The notes: generated by a model from the letters alone, not told the origin. DNA of 64,000 nucleotides from Verrucomicrobiia bacterium (GCA_030432235.1 JAUIHT010000006.1:310001-374000); one strand, 5' to 3'; numbered from the stretch's first letter, positions 46,838 through 55,154 are shown. Program-made: numbers and translations.

Positions 46838-47935
46838 CTAAGATTTCTTCTTTTTCTTTTTAACCTGTTGGGCTCCACAGGAAACCCGCTGTATAAGTCG
46901 GAACGGAATCGTTTCTCGTATAAATTTAGAACTAGTATTTTTACCCTCGATTCTGTCGATAAGCACCTCCACAGCCCTTTGGCCCATCAGGAAATTTGGC
47001 TGTTCCACCGTAGTCAGTGGGGGTTTGGTATAGCGAGTTATCATAGCGTTATCGTACCCGATTAAGGCCATGTCATCAGGCACCTTCAAACCAGCCATAT
47101 CCAAAGCACTCATAGCGCCTATAGCAGTATCGTCGGAAGCGCATACCAATGCGGTAGGCGGGGGATTGCGGCGTAATATCTCACGCGTTGCCCAGAATCC
47201 AGGGGCATAGTCCATGTCCGTAGTTTCCAAACTTTCCACATAATCAACCTTATCCTTTCCCATGATGCTGGGCGTAGCATAAACAAGGTAATTAGGTTCA
47301 AAAGGAATTCCCGCTACTTCTAACGCCTTCATATACCCCTGCTCTCGCATCTGGATAAAACGGGATGAGCGCGGCATAAATAAAATTAGGCCTATTCGCG
47401 TATGGCCACGCTCAATAAAATATCGAGTCATGTGCTCAAAAGCCGAAGCGGTATCAAGCAAGACGCAATCACACTCGAAATTGTGGATTGGATAGATGGA
47501 AACAATCTGGTTACCTGTTTTTTGATAGGCCTTAAAGTGCTCGGCAGGCTGACAAAAACCAAGCCCCATGACAATAATACCATCTACCCCATGAGACTGC
47601 AGATGGAATATGCCTTTTTCATCGCTTTCACGGGAACCGTCACTGTAAGAAATAATAACCGAATACCCAAGATTCTCCGCGGTTTTATAAATACCATCCA
47701 GTTTGATGCTGTTTGACTGGCGTATACGGGCAGGCCCTAGTATCCCTATAGTCCGACTACGACCAAACTTCAAACTTTGAGCAGCGCGATTCGGAATGTA
47801 GCTGATTGATTTCAACTCCTTTTCCACGCGTTCTCTCGTCTTTTTACTCACCAGAGGTGAATTATTTAACACGCGATGTACGGTCCCACGGCTAACGCCC
47901 AGCCTATCCGCTATCTCTTGTTGTTTCAGTCTCAC
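46838..47935 (-). CDS. LacI-family transcription regulator of the island cargo
   Basis: A 365-residue LacI/GalR protein. The N-terminal helix-turn-helix is QEIADRLGVSRGTVHRVLNN, followed by a hinge helix (NRAAQSLKFGRS) and a periplasmic-binding-protein-like effector domain (DGIIVMGLGF, ALVCASDDTAIGAMSAL, ALIGYDNAMITRYTKPPLTTVEQP). The C-terminus is an odd run of lysines (VKKKKKKS). LacI proteins bind palindromes with a central CG, and such a palindrome recurs upstream of cargo genes (sites A-E) and in weaker form upstream of this gene, so I infer local control and autoregulation. The inducer is probably a breakdown product of the target glycan. Confidence 0.93.
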   Translation of the reverse strand: MRLKQQEIADRLGVSRGTVHRVLNNSPLVSKKTRERVEKELKSISYIPNRAAQSLKFGRSRTIGILGPARIRQSNSIKLDGIYKTAENLGYSVIISYSDGSRESDEKGIFHLQSHGVDGIIVMGLGFCQPAEHFKAYQKTGNQIVSIYPIHNFECDCVLLDTASAFEHMTRYFIERGHTRIGLILFMPRSSRFIQMREQGYMKALEVAGIPFEPNYLVYATPSIMGKDKVDYVESLETTDMDYAPGFWATREILRRNPPPTALVCASDDTAIGAMSALDMAGLKVPDDMALIGYDNAMITRYTKPPLTTVEQPNFLMGQRAVEVLIDRIEGKNTSSKFIRETIPFRLIQRVSCGAQQVKKKKKKS

Positions 47936-48624
47936 GTTGCTCTATAATGTTAAAAAAACAGCACTATCCCTTGTGACAATCCCAAATTCGTGCAATGCAC
48001 AATATGTACTCAAACTCATGCTCCAGAAATGAGAAAAAGGTCACATACAATGAAAAAGTAGAAATATGTACAGGTGCTCAATAATTGCAATTAAAGAGTA
48101 GTAGGGAGGTAGATTCTTCACCAGATATTTTCAGGGCTAAGAGCGAGTAGACTCACTATATTGCAAACCAATAATCCCCATGATGTAGAAGCACGAGGTT
48201 TGGCTCTGCAAGGATGATGATAGATGCGTTAGGATAATGTCGAAATGAAATCATTGTAGGTTTTTAACGTCCAGCAAAACCTGCCGTATTTCTCCTAGAT
48301 ACAGGGGTACTCACTCATCCATTCATTGATTGCGCCCAAACAGTGTGTAGGCGCCAGTAAGATTGGTGAGCCGCATCATTGGGCTTAATACTTGGCGTAA
48401 TAGAGACAAGGGCCTGCAATGGGGGAATCGAGCCCTCTTCGACCGACCCGCAGCCCTTTTATGGACTTCGACTCCCAAAAGCCGATTCCTCACACATAGA
48501 CTCACTCGAAAATGGCGCACTCTACCCCTCGACTGGCACGGCTTGTGACCTGCTCCCAATCTTTATGCCAGCGGTAGTACTAAGTTTTGCCGCTTCGATT
48601 GGGTGGTTGTTGGCTCAATACCTC
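47936..48624. promoter_or_regulatory. Long intergenic region with two weak LacI-type sites (F, G)
   Basis: Upstream of the lacI-family gene are TGTACTCAAACTCA (48005-48018) and TGTACAGGTGCTCA (48067-48080), each deviating from the operator consensus at a few positions; 62 bp separates their starts. They suggest weak autoregulation. From about 48100 to 48624 I see no convincing gene. Open frames at 48323-48559 (minus) and 48379-48732 (plus) are low-complexity shadows without family features. This is also the boundary between the catabolic cargo and the plasmid-like module. Confidence 0.4.
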
Positions 48625-48897
48625 TTACTTCCGGTGCACCCGGCTACTGGGGGCTTTTCTGGAAAGTTTGGACTTCTCCGGAAACTTGGGGGCCAAGAGC
48701 TCCCAAGCCTCCAAGGAGTAAGCATTTGCTAGTCTCTCGATGGTAGAGAGCCAAATCTGCTTCTTCTTGGCGGACTCAATCACTTGGTAGAATTTGTACC
48801 CGATCCCGGCTATTTGGGCGAACTCCTCTTGGGTGAGCCCGTGTTTGGCCCTCAGTTCCCGAAGTCTGTTACCTAGTTCTAACAGTGAATCACTCAC
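48625..48897 (-). CDS. XRE-family helix-turn-helix regulator
   Basis: A 90-residue protein starting with GTG at 48897. Residues 12-65 form a Cro/CI-type helix-turn-helix (LRELRAKHGLTQEEFAQIAGIGYKFYQVIESAKKKQIWLSTIERLANAY). Only the first part is quoted as a motif: LTQEEFAQIAGIGYKFYQVI. A basic tail (KSKLSRKAPSSRVHRK) follows. It is divergent from the lipoprotein gene and has an inverted repeat just before its start, so it may control both. It is probably the maintenance regulator of the mobile module. Confidence 0.9.
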   Translation of the reverse strand: MSDSLLELGNRLRELRAKHGLTQEEFAQIAGIGYKFYQVIESAKKKQIWLSTIERLANAYSLEAWELLAPKFPEKSKLSRKAPSSRVHRK

Positions 48898-48903
48898 CGC
48901 AAT

Positions 48904-48921
48904 ACCTTACGAACATAAGGT
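48904..48921. promoter_or_regulatory. Putative operator for the XRE regulator
   Basis: ACCTTA and TAAGGT form a perfect inverted repeat with a six-base spacer, 6 bp before the regulator start codon. TTGACA at 48922-48927 follows on the plus strand and could be a -35 element for the lipoprotein gene, although no good -10 box is visible. Confidence 0.45.
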
Positions 48922-48979
48922 TTGACAGAACACCCTATGAGCTTGTGGTATTTGTGGCCATTGATACCGTTAATCTGCC

Positions 48980-49462
48980 ATGAAGAGTCACCTGTATTCC
49001 CTATCTACCCCATTACCGCCGCTTTTTGGAATGCTACTAATCCTCAGTGGCTGTGGTAAGCCCTCTTCTGTCGAGGCCATTGAGACGGCGCTCAATCGTT
49101 GCGCTAAGCTTTCGGCGCAGGCCAACTCAGCGAACCTTTCCGCCGACGAGGCCGCCTACTATATCGCCACCGAGGGGCAGAAGGTTGATATTAGGGACTG
49201 CCCGGCGGACTTCCGTCAGGCATACCAGCGGCATTTCAATGCCTGGGATCGGGCCGCGTATCTCCTTCCAAGCAACACCCCACTGAATGCCTTTCTGGAG
49301 GGCATCGTCGGCGGGGCCAGTGGAAACCTCGCGATGATTGGAAAAACGAGTCGTGAGACTGCCGAAGCTCTCAATGAGGTCAGCGAAACCTACTACCAGT
49401 TGGTGGAGATCGCCGCCGCCTATGGCGCGCGAGTCCCCCGCTCGGGAGTCTACTTGGACTGA
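48980..49462 (+). CDS. Small lipoprotein
   Basis: A 160-residue protein with a lipoprotein signal (LFGMLLILSGCGKP; the lipobox is LSGC). The mature part is helical and Ala-rich (SAQANSANLSADEAAYYIATEG) with a pair of Cys (ALNRCAKL, DIRDCPADF). No family is recognised. It begins a three-gene rightward run, 2 bp before the first GYF-domain membrane protein, so all three probably act at the envelope. Confidence 0.65.
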   Translation: MKSHLYSLSTPLPPLFGMLLILSGCGKPSSVEAIETALNRCAKLSAQANSANLSADEAAYYIATEGQKVDIRDCPADFRQAYQRHFNAWDRAAYLLPSNTPLNAFLEGIVGGASGNLAMIGKTSRETAEALNEVSETYYQLVEIAAAYGARVPRSGVYLD

Positions 49463-49464
49463 CC

Positions 49465-50088
49465 ATGCAAAACAAACCCTGCTACTACTACACGGAGGCT
49501 GGGCAGGTGATTGGTCCGGTATCGCTGGACGTCTTGCGCAGGATGCAGGAGGAGGGTCTGATCGAGGAAAATTCCCAAGCCTGCGCCGAAGGAACGGAGG
49601 ACTGGCTTCCTGTTACGAGTTTAGTTGACCCAAAATCCAAGCAAGCATCTACGAGTTTATTGCACAGGACGATTTCTTCGTCTCCAGCCCTCTTCATGCT
49701 TCTAGTGCTAACTCTTTTCATGGGCTTCCTGACCCTGCTTGGCGCCATGCCCATGTACGGAGTCGCGAAGGCACTCAATGGTTCTATCGTTTATTTCACG
49801 GGTAGTGCCGAGGATCGGTCTCTCTACTCGCTTGAGCAGCAGGCTCTGCGTTTTCAGACATTGCTGGCTGACTATGGTCTGAACCCATACCTGTCAGCCG
49901 GGCAGGTGCGTGAACTTCTCGAAAAGCACGACATGCACTCCCTGCAGGACCTCTCAGAGCACTACGAGAAAGAGGGTCTTGATACCCCCGCCCTCAGGCG
50001 ACAAAGCCCCATCGGACAAGAGTCCTACGGTCGCGAGCCTGAAGAACCGGGTATCTTCGAATCCATAGATCCAGCCAAGCTGGCTTAA
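49465..50088 (+). CDS. GYF_2-domain membrane protein
   Basis: A 207-residue protein. Residues 5-52 match the bacterial GYF_2 (DUF4339) domain: YYYTEAGQVIGPVSLDVLRR, then GTEDWLPV. One or two membrane helices follow at about 75-98 (LFMLLVLTLFMGFLTLLGAM). The C-terminal part is soluble and charged. GYF_2 domains are thought to bind short peptides or partner proteins. The next gene is a second GYF_2 protein. Confidence 0.8.
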   Translation: MQNKPCYYYTEAGQVIGPVSLDVLRRMQEEGLIEENSQACAEGTEDWLPVTSLVDPKSKQASTSLLHRTISSSPALFMLLVLTLFMGFLTLLGAMPMYGVAKALNGSIVYFTGSAEDRSLYSLEQQALRFQTLLADYGLNPYLSAGQVRELLEKHDMHSLQDLSEHYEKEGLDTPALRRQSPIGQESYGREPEEPGIFESIDPAKLA

Positions 50089-50091
50089 GAC

Positions 50092-50583
50092 ATGAGTACG
50101 GAAACAGATATCACACTAGCTTATTACTACGCCGATGACGAACAGAGGGTCGGGCCGTTCTCGTTGGACAAGCTGGCAAACATGGCCCACGTGGGAATCA
50201 TCGTCCAGGATGTCCATGTCGCGGTCGTCGACAGCGACGACTGGAGGCCGCTGAACACCTTGGTGGAAATTAAAGGTTCACTTGAACCGACTTCTCCATC
50301 ACCGCCAATAAGGACGGAACAGGCAACGCCCCCAATGCTGCCCTCCCGGCCAAGCGCTCGCACAAATACGCCTTTACTGGATGAGGGGGGCAATAAAGAT
50401 GATCAATGGACTGCTGAGCACACGATTCTTATTCTCAGACTCTTGGGAGCAATAGCTGTCGCGGTAGCAGCGATCTTACTTATCCCATCCCTGGTGGGTA
50501 ATGCCCCGGGCTGGCTGAGACCGGTCCTGATTGTGGTTACGATAGGAATCGTTCGCATGCTCTGGCCATTCAAGAAGCAGTAA
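50092..50583 (+). CDS. GYF_2-domain membrane protein
   Basis: A 163-residue protein with an N-terminal GYF_2 domain (LAYYYADDEQRVGPFSLDKL, DSDDWRPL), a Pro/Ser/Thr-rich linker (PTSPSPPIRTEQATPP), and two membrane helices near the C-terminus (LRLLGAIAVAVAAILLIP and a second one). It starts 3 bp after the preceding GYF_2 gene. The two are probably old duplicates with different tails. Function is unknown. Confidence 0.8.
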   Translation: MSTETDITLAYYYADDEQRVGPFSLDKLANMAHVGIIVQDVHVAVVDSDDWRPLNTLVEIKGSLEPTSPSPPIRTEQATPPMLPSRPSARTNTPLLDEGGNKDDQWTAEHTILILRLLGAIAVAVAAILLIPSLVGNAPGWLRPVLIVVTIGIVRMLWPFKKQ

Positions 50584-51001
50584 TGGCGTTTGAACCGATG
50601 CTCGCCCTGCCAGTTTCCAGTCAAGACCATCGCATGGTGTAGGAATCGACCGACTACAATAGCGATAGGCGGCAAATTTTTGGTCACTCACCGAAACAAA
50701 ACTTTTCTCGTCGCCTACCATGCGAATCAAGAGTCCCGGTTTGAGCGGGTAAAGCGTACCCGCTCAACGGTCCATGTGGGTAAAATCCTGAGGAGCGCCG
50801 CCCTACATCCCTTTATTAGATTCATTTAGGTGAAATTCACTTTTCCCTGGTTTTGTTCTGAAGCGGGTTAAAGCGGCATCATTTAACCCGCTCAAAGCCA
50901 CACTCGTGAGTTCTGGAAGGCAAAAATTTCCTCAGAAAGCTAAAGAAAAGCCGTTTCAGCGGCTTTTCTCTGTCACTCAGTCGACATTGCCGACCGTGTG
51001 A
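50584..51001. repeat. Non-coding region with two related perfect hairpins
   Basis: Between convergent genes. TTGAGCGGGTA (50741-50751) pairs with TACCCGCTCAA (50757-50767) around a five-base loop. AGCGGGTTAAA (50862-50872) pairs with TTTAACCCGCT (50882-50892) around a nine-base loop. Both share the core AGCGGGT(T)AAAGCG and lack a following T-run, so they are not simple terminators. In an element that encodes a Rep-like protein, a replication origin or a protein-binding site is possible. No gene is supported here. Confidence 0.5.
50944..50969 (-). terminator. Terminator of the DUF932-type gene
   Basis: AGAAAAGCCG (50944-50953) and CGGCTTTTCT (50960-50969) form a 10-bp stem with a six-base loop. 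On the minus strand it is followed by a T-rich stretch, 33 bp after the stop of the gene at 51002. It may work in both directions. Confidence 0.75.
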
Positions 51002-51772
51002 TCAGTTCAAGGTGCACAGATCGTCCATGAGTTCGTGCAGCTTGCGGCTACGCTCCGGGAGCAGATCAATGCGACCTTTCCAGAGCTCCGTGTAGGAATT
51101 CTGTAGCGACCACAATGTCCGCGGCTTGAACTCAGCGTGTCGTGGCTCCCGATACTCTTTGAGCACCTTGGGCAGCATCCGTGTGGCGATGATACCGTTA
51201 TCGACGGAGCGGACCACTAGGTGATGCGCAACCGGATCGGATATCCGCGTACGGCGATACTCCTCAATACGGCGCTGCTGCTGTTCCCAGTACTTGTTCA
51301 GGCTGACAACGGCATCGTAGGCCAGTTGAGGCAGGTCTTCCAGTATCCGAGGCGTGTGCTTCCGGGCAATCTGGATTTCACCAGAGAAGCACAAGTTTGA
51401 GCAGACCAGGACCTGGTTCCCGGCCACGATGCCCGCGCTGATGGACTGATCGTGGGAGTTACGCAGACCAACAACCTTGCTGGTCTCATGGCCGGGATGG
51501 TTGTTCTGGACCTGGAGCAGTCCAAAAAAGCGCTGCCCCTCATGGCTTAACCCGTGAGCTTGCTCTATGACGACAAAGCCACGTTCTAGTAGGGCCTTCT
51601 CCACAACTTGCAAAAGGCGTAGGTGCGGAATTGGCTGCCAGCTCTTGGTGGGCCTCGGGGTCGGTGTTTGGGCCAGCTCCGACCGCGTGACCGCATGGTC
51701 GCCGTGGTGAAGCAGGAGGTTCGAGTGCCGCACGAGAGGCGGACTGGTGGGTTCTATAATATCAGTTATCAT
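51002..51772 (-). CDS. DUF932/phage-plasmid-like protein
   Basis: A 256-residue protein matching the DUF932 (phage/plasmid-like, TIGR03299-type) family in its middle: GLRNSHDQSISAGIVAGNQV, LVCSNLCFSGEIQIARKHT. Such genes are common on plasmids and prophages; their biochemical role is not established. A Shine-Dalgarno-like AAGGAA lies about 8 bases before the start. It is the last gene of a leftward run that begins at 53634 and is followed by a strong terminator. Confidence 0.75.
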   Translation of the reverse strand: MITDIIEPTSPPLVRHSNLLLHHGDHAVTRSELAQTPTPRPTKSWQPIPHLRLLQVVEKALLERGFVVIEQAHGLSHEGQRFFGLLQVQNNHPGHETSKVVGLRNSHDQSISAGIVAGNQVLVCSNLCFSGEIQIARKHTPRILEDLPQLAYDAVVSLNKYWEQQQRRIEEYRRTRISDPVAHHLVVRSVDNGIIATRMLPKVLKEYREPRHAEFKPRTLWSLQNSYTELWKGRIDLLPERSRKLHELMDDLCTLN

Positions 51773-51857
51773 GATGATTCCTTGGTTTGATGTTTAGTTG
51801 GAAATGCAAAAGCCCCGCCTCCAAACGGACCGGAGACGGGGCTTGAGTTGATGTGAT

Positions 51858-52088
51858 TTACTGTTGGTAGTACCGTTCTCGTTCCGGGAACTCAGGCCGA
51901 AACGGCGATCTACGAATACATCCTATGACGTACCCGATACTCGCGATCAGGATAGCCAGACTAATGAGGAGGAAGGGCGAGAAGCTCTGCTTGGCTTCAT
52001 CGACCGCCCCGACCGCGATCGGCCCGGCGATAGTCCCGGCAGCGTAGCAGCTGAGTCCTACGATAATGAGCTTTATCACGATGTTCAT
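51858..52088 (-). CDS. Small inner-membrane protein
   Basis: A 76-residue protein from the ATG at 52088, preceded by AAAGGAACACC, a clear Shine-Dalgarno. Two membrane helices are visible (VIKLIIVGLSCYAAGTIAGP and LLISLAILIASIGYVIGC) with a basic, Arg-rich tail. A longer reading from 52169 has no better start. Its beginning overlaps the end of the small lipoprotein gene in another frame. Confidence 0.55.
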   Translation of the reverse strand: MNIVIKLIIVGLSCYAAGTIAGPIAVGAVDEAKQSFSPFLLISLAILIASIGYVIGCIRRSPFRPEFPERERYYQQ

Positions 52089-52299
52089 GGTGTTCCTTTC
52101 GTTGTTGTGATTGAATGATGAGACTGGTCCCACAAATAAGGGAGCATATGACTGAGCACACACCGACATAGCGTAGTCCGCTGGCTAGCGGTTCGTAATC
52201 GACTAGGGGTGTGCTAGGTGGCGCTGGTGGCCCTTGGCAGGCAGCTGCCGCCAGTAGGGTAATAAGGATCAGGGCACAATTAACCCAGTTCATCATCAT
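51997..52299 (-). CDS. Small Pro-rich lipoprotein, overlapping its neighbours
   Basis: About 100 residues from the ATG at 52299, preceded by AAAGGGG. The signal ends in a lipobox (LLAAAACQG) and the mature start is Pro-rich (CQGPPAPPSTP). It overlaps the end of the nuclease gene by 20 bp and the start of the membrane protein by about 90 bp in a different frame. An open membrane segment follows (VGVCSVICSLICGTSLII). The part inside the overlap may be fortuitous. Unknown function. Confidence 0.4.
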   Translation of the reverse strand: MMMNWVNCALILITLLAAAACQGPPAPPSTPLVDYEPLASGLRYVGVCSVICSLICGTSLIIQSQQRKEHHEHRDKAHYRRTQLLRCRDYRRADRGRGGR

Positions 52300-53149
52300 G
52301 CCCCTTTCCACTCCAGTTGAGGCACTGCTGACGGTACGAACACCACGAGCAGTGCATCCCGGGTTGCGGATACCAGTTCTCCTCGTAGATGCCCTTGACT
52401 GCACGCTCGGCAATTGTCCAGAAGCGCGCAATCGCGGCCTTATCTGCCGGAGGCATCCGGTTCACGATGATCCTGGGCTCCTTGGTTTTGACCAAGTACA
52501 CGATTTCTCGGGACGTAACCTTCTGCCCCGTAGCTGACTCAATGAGGAGCTGGTAAGCGGTCAGCTGTAGTTCATGCTGAAAAGCTTCCAACTCCACATT
52601 TGGCGTCGATGCCACCGTCTTGTAATCCACGGGCATGAGCCCGGGGAGCACCAGGTCGATGTAACCGAGGATGGGACTCGGCAAAGATGCAAAGTCCTCT
52701 TCGAGTCTCACCTCAACTCCTGCAGGGATGACCTCCTGCTTGGCATGGTCTGAATCCAGATACGCCAAGACGAGCGCCTTGCCCTTGGTCAGTAGCTTTT
52801 CACGATCGACCTCCTTAATCTCCAGCGAGTCAACCGTCTGAAACCGCTCAAACGCCTCCTGGAAAGCGTGAGTGATCGTTTCAGGAGCAGTGTCCCCGTC
52901 ACGCCACCGGGCGAGCCAGAAGGCCTGTAGCGCCTCGTGAACGGCCTTCCCGAAGACGAGGGCCGTTGACGTAGGTTCAGGCAGTCCCAAGACGCGCCTG
53001 AAGTAGAACCGGAGCGAGCACCCCAAGTAATCCTTCAGTGCTGAGGGCGAGATGTGATCCAGCTGGCCGTCCGAGGACTTCCGCGGGAACGCAATGATCT
53101 GCCCGGGCTTGGAAACAATTGTTTCCGAATTAGTGGGGGTCGCATTCAT
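52280..53149 (-). CDS. PD-(D/E)XK nuclease, RecB/Cas4-like
   Basis: A 289-residue nuclease. The N-terminal ISPSALKDYLGCSLRFYFRR with the first Cys is typical of RecB-type nucleases that carry an iron-sulfur cluster. The catalytic core is GKAVHEAL, then GYIDLV and PVDYKT (Asp...Asp-x-Lys), then a helix with QLTAYQLL. The C-terminal Cys triplet CSWCSYRQQC completes the cluster. It overlaps the preceding gene by four bases (ATGA), so the two are coupled. A role in recombination, replication or defence of the mobile module is likely. No CRISPR array or cas1/cas2 is nearby, so it is not called cas4. Confidence 0.88.
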   Translation of the reverse strand: MNATPTNSETIVSKPGQIIAFPRKSSDGQLDHISPSALKDYLGCSLRFYFRRVLGLPEPTSTALVFGKAVHEALQAFWLARWRDGDTAPETITHAFQEAFERFQTVDSLEIKEVDREKLLTKGKALVLAYLDSDHAKQEVIPAGVEVRLEEDFASLPSPILGYIDLVLPGLMPVDYKTVASTPNVELEAFQHELQLTAYQLLIESATGQKVTSREIVYLVKTKEPRIIVNRMPPADKAAIARFWTIAERAVKGIYEENWYPQPGMHCSWCSYRQQCLNWSGKGHDDELG

Positions 53150-53634
53150 CGCCGTGATCCATTGGTTGCGAAACTGCCGTTGCGGCGATAAGAGCTACCG
53201 CAACCATTTCCATTCTGTGAGCCACCATGCTTTTCCAGTAGTTCGTCAATCAGACCTGACGCTTCCATCCGGTTAAGTTGACGCACACCCTTGCCGAAAC
53301 GATCCCTGGACAAGTCATCGATTTCGCTCTTATCGAGCTGATGTTCATCGACAACCTTGAGGATCAAGTCGCGCTGCTTGGGCGAGCACGACCACTCATC
53401 CCGCACGTGGATACCTCCGGGGCTCTTGCCCTCCGATGCGGCTACGGGGAGCCAACCAGTGTTGCAGATTTCACGGTCCACGGACTCCTGCAGCAACTGG
53501 TAGATGCGCCGCGACTCCTCCGGGACCTGGTTGATATCTGAGAGTTCTGCCCGAACCGTGACACCATACGAGTGCGACGAGTAGCCGGGCAAACCGAGTT
53601 TCTTCGAGTAATGAGCCTCAAGCACGACTGCCAT
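53146..53634 (-). CDS. Conserved mobile-element protein, unknown function
   Basis: A 162-residue protein preceded by a very strong Shine-Dalgarno (AAAGGAGGTCC). The N-terminal half is beta-rich (GYSSHSYGVTVRAELSDINQV), followed by a helix (RRIYQLLQESVDREICNT). The second half has an SAP-like or RuvA/HHH-like helical segment (SPKQRDLILKVVDEHQLDK, ASGLIDELLEKHGG) and a basic Asn/Gly/Arg tail. It is coupled to the RecB-like nuclease, so a DNA- or ssDNA-binding partner is a reasonable guess, not shown. Confidence 0.6.
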   Translation of the reverse strand: MAVVLEAHYSKKLGLPGYSSHSYGVTVRAELSDINQVPEESRRIYQLLQESVDREICNTGWLPVAASEGKSPGGIHVRDEWSCSPKQRDLILKVVDEHQLDKSEIDDLSRDRFGKGVRQLNRMEASGLIDELLEKHGGSQNGNGCGSSYRRNGSFATNGSRR

Positions 53635-54023
53635 GAGGACCTCCTTTCATTGATGACCGCTAGAGATACTATAACACCCGGCCTGCGATCATGCAGCCGG
53701 GTGACTGATAGCAGACCTCCCGCTATCATAAATATATAACACGCGATTGGAAAAAATTGCAGCATGGGGCACTCCGGCTACGAGGACGTCAGGGACTGTT
53801 GGAATACGGCCACCAAAGGGAGCCACCTCCACTACTTCAGCGAGCTCTCCCATGGACGTAAGGCCGCCGTCGTCATATTCCCGGACGCTTACGCTGTAAC
53901 CTCGGCCATCCTGTTTTTGGCCACACCACTCCGTGGCGCGCCCACAAAGTGCGTCCGGCAGCTCGGTTATCCGTGAAAAGACGACTTAGGCGGTTTAAGA
54001 GCCGCAAGCGGCTCTATTCTTAT
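53635..54023. other. Intergenic region with a hairpin upstream of the nuclease operon
   Basis: CACCCGGC-(c)-TGC and GCA-GCCGGGTG (53675-53703) form a long imperfect hairpin about 40 bp before the start at 53634, perhaps in the leader of that operon. The rest holds only a short plus-strand frame (53764-53976) without recognisable features. A perfect stem, AGAGCCGC/GCGGCTCT (53998-54015), follows the Rep-like gene. Confidence 0.4.
53998..54015 (-). terminator. Hairpin after the Rep-like gene, probable terminator
   Basis: AGAGCCGC and GCGGCTCT form a perfect 8-bp stem with a two-base loop, 8 bp beyond the stop at 54024. The T-run after it is poor on both strands, so termination would be imperfect. 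Confidence 0.5.
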
Positions 54024-55109
54024 TCAAAATGATGAGGGTTTGCTCCAAGTGTGCATCCACTCGCCCCAGCGGTCCACCACTTCAGGCCTCTCGCTGGCTG
54101 CCTTGCGAAGCCTCCTTACCAAGGTCTCATACTTTGAGCCCTTCCAGTTAGAGATCTCTTTCTGTCCCATATCTTCAACCTCAATCCGCTTATACTTCCC
54201 GGGCCATAAATCTACATACTCCGGTACCCTATCCTCTGGGACAATATTCGGGATATCCAACTCATAGTAGGCGATCTTGGAAATCGCCTTCTTGATTTTT
54301 GCGCGAATGCGTTTGTGGGAGGGCTTTGCCTTCATGCTCAAATAAAGGTCCAAGAACTCGGGCTTCTCCTTTGAGACGACTGCTAGGAACTCGTAAATTC
54401 CTGATACCTTCTTCGTTTCCATCGGATCAGGAAAGCACTCGAGCAGGACCTTTCTAACAGCTTGGTTTAGCATCATGGGAGTTGGGCCTGTCATATGCAG
54501 ATCCCGTCCAAAGTATTGCGCTACTGTCTTACTGTCCTTGAAGCGCACCTCAATCCGGGTCACGGGATACTTCTCGTATGAACCCGGCAGCGGGATATGC
54601 TTACCTCGCATCTGCTTGTATTTGTCGTAGAACTCGATCTGCAGTTGGCCCCGCTCTAAGCGGATAGTTTCATCTCCATATACGCGGGCGGACTTCTGTG
54701 CCCTGGGCAGCTTGTAGTTGCGTAAAACCTGGATAAACTCCAAAATGGGTCGAGACACTTGAAAAGATACATCAAGCCGACTGTAAGCACTGATTCTTGA
54801 GTCAGCAGTAGATATCTCACCAAGAACCGTATCAAGCACTTGATAGGCAAGCCGTACCTCCTTGATTCCATGAAGCACTGCGCCATTGTGTCCATACACG
54901 AGGGCTGGCAGGCTGGGGACTGTAACTGTGGTGAATGTATCAAGGTGACCTCGCAGGGTCAGCCCTTCGATCTTCGTATGGCGGGCAGTTAGACCGTGCG
55001 CACGCCGTGGATCACCTTCTACTTTACTGCGAATAATGTCCCAGTTGGATCTATCCGCGCCCTCCTTCAGGGTACGTCTTTGCGAGAACTTAATACTATC
55101 CGGGCACAT
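54024..55109 (-). CDS. Replication initiator-like protein (phage gene II/plasmid Rep type)
   Basis: A 361-residue protein resembling the filamentous-phage gene II/X and plasmid replication protein group: LRGHLDTFTTVTVPSL, then SRLDVSFQVSR, then ARVYGDETIRLERGQLQIEF followed by YDKYKQM, and a basic helical region (KAKPSHKRIRAKIKKAISKI). The residue arrangement with LQIEFYDKY is typical of the conserved core, but I could not place the nicking Tyr and the metal His motif with certainty. If correct, the excised circle could replicate. It lies next to the possible excisionase and, on the circle, close to the integrase. Confidence 0.6.
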   Translation of the reverse strand: MCPDSIKFSQRRTLKEGADRSNWDIIRSKVEGDPRRAHGLTARHTKIEGLTLRGHLDTFTTVTVPSLPALVYGHNGAVLHGIKEVRLAYQVLDTVLGEISTADSRISAYSRLDVSFQVSRPILEFIQVLRNYKLPRAQKSARVYGDETIRLERGQLQIEFYDKYKQMRGKHIPLPGSYEKYPVTRIEVRFKDSKTVAQYFGRDLHMTGPTPMMLNQAVRKVLLECFPDPMETKKVSGIYEFLAVVSKEKPEFLDLYLSMKAKPSHKRIRAKIKKAISKIAYYELDIPNIVPEDRVPEYVDLWPGKYKRIEVEDMGQKEISNWKGSKYETLVRRLRKAASERPEVVDRWGEWMHTWSKPSSF

Positions 55110-55154
55110 ACTAGGGGTGCAAAATTGCTCCTTTATCGGGGGTTGTTAAAGAAT

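Noticed and set aside
48323-48732. Overlapping frames (48323-48559 minus, 48379-48732 plus) between the lacI-like gene and the XRE gene
   Set aside because: They overlap each other or the XRE gene and show no domain features.
52280-53149. Cas4 and a CRISPR locus
   Set aside because: The nuclease has a Cas4/RecB-like fold, but no repeat-spacer array and no other cas gene were seen in the window.
53764-53976. 70-codon plus-strand frame in the gap before the Rep-like gene
   Set aside because: No Shine-Dalgarno, no family features, and Pro/Ala/Thr composition like random GC-rich sequence.
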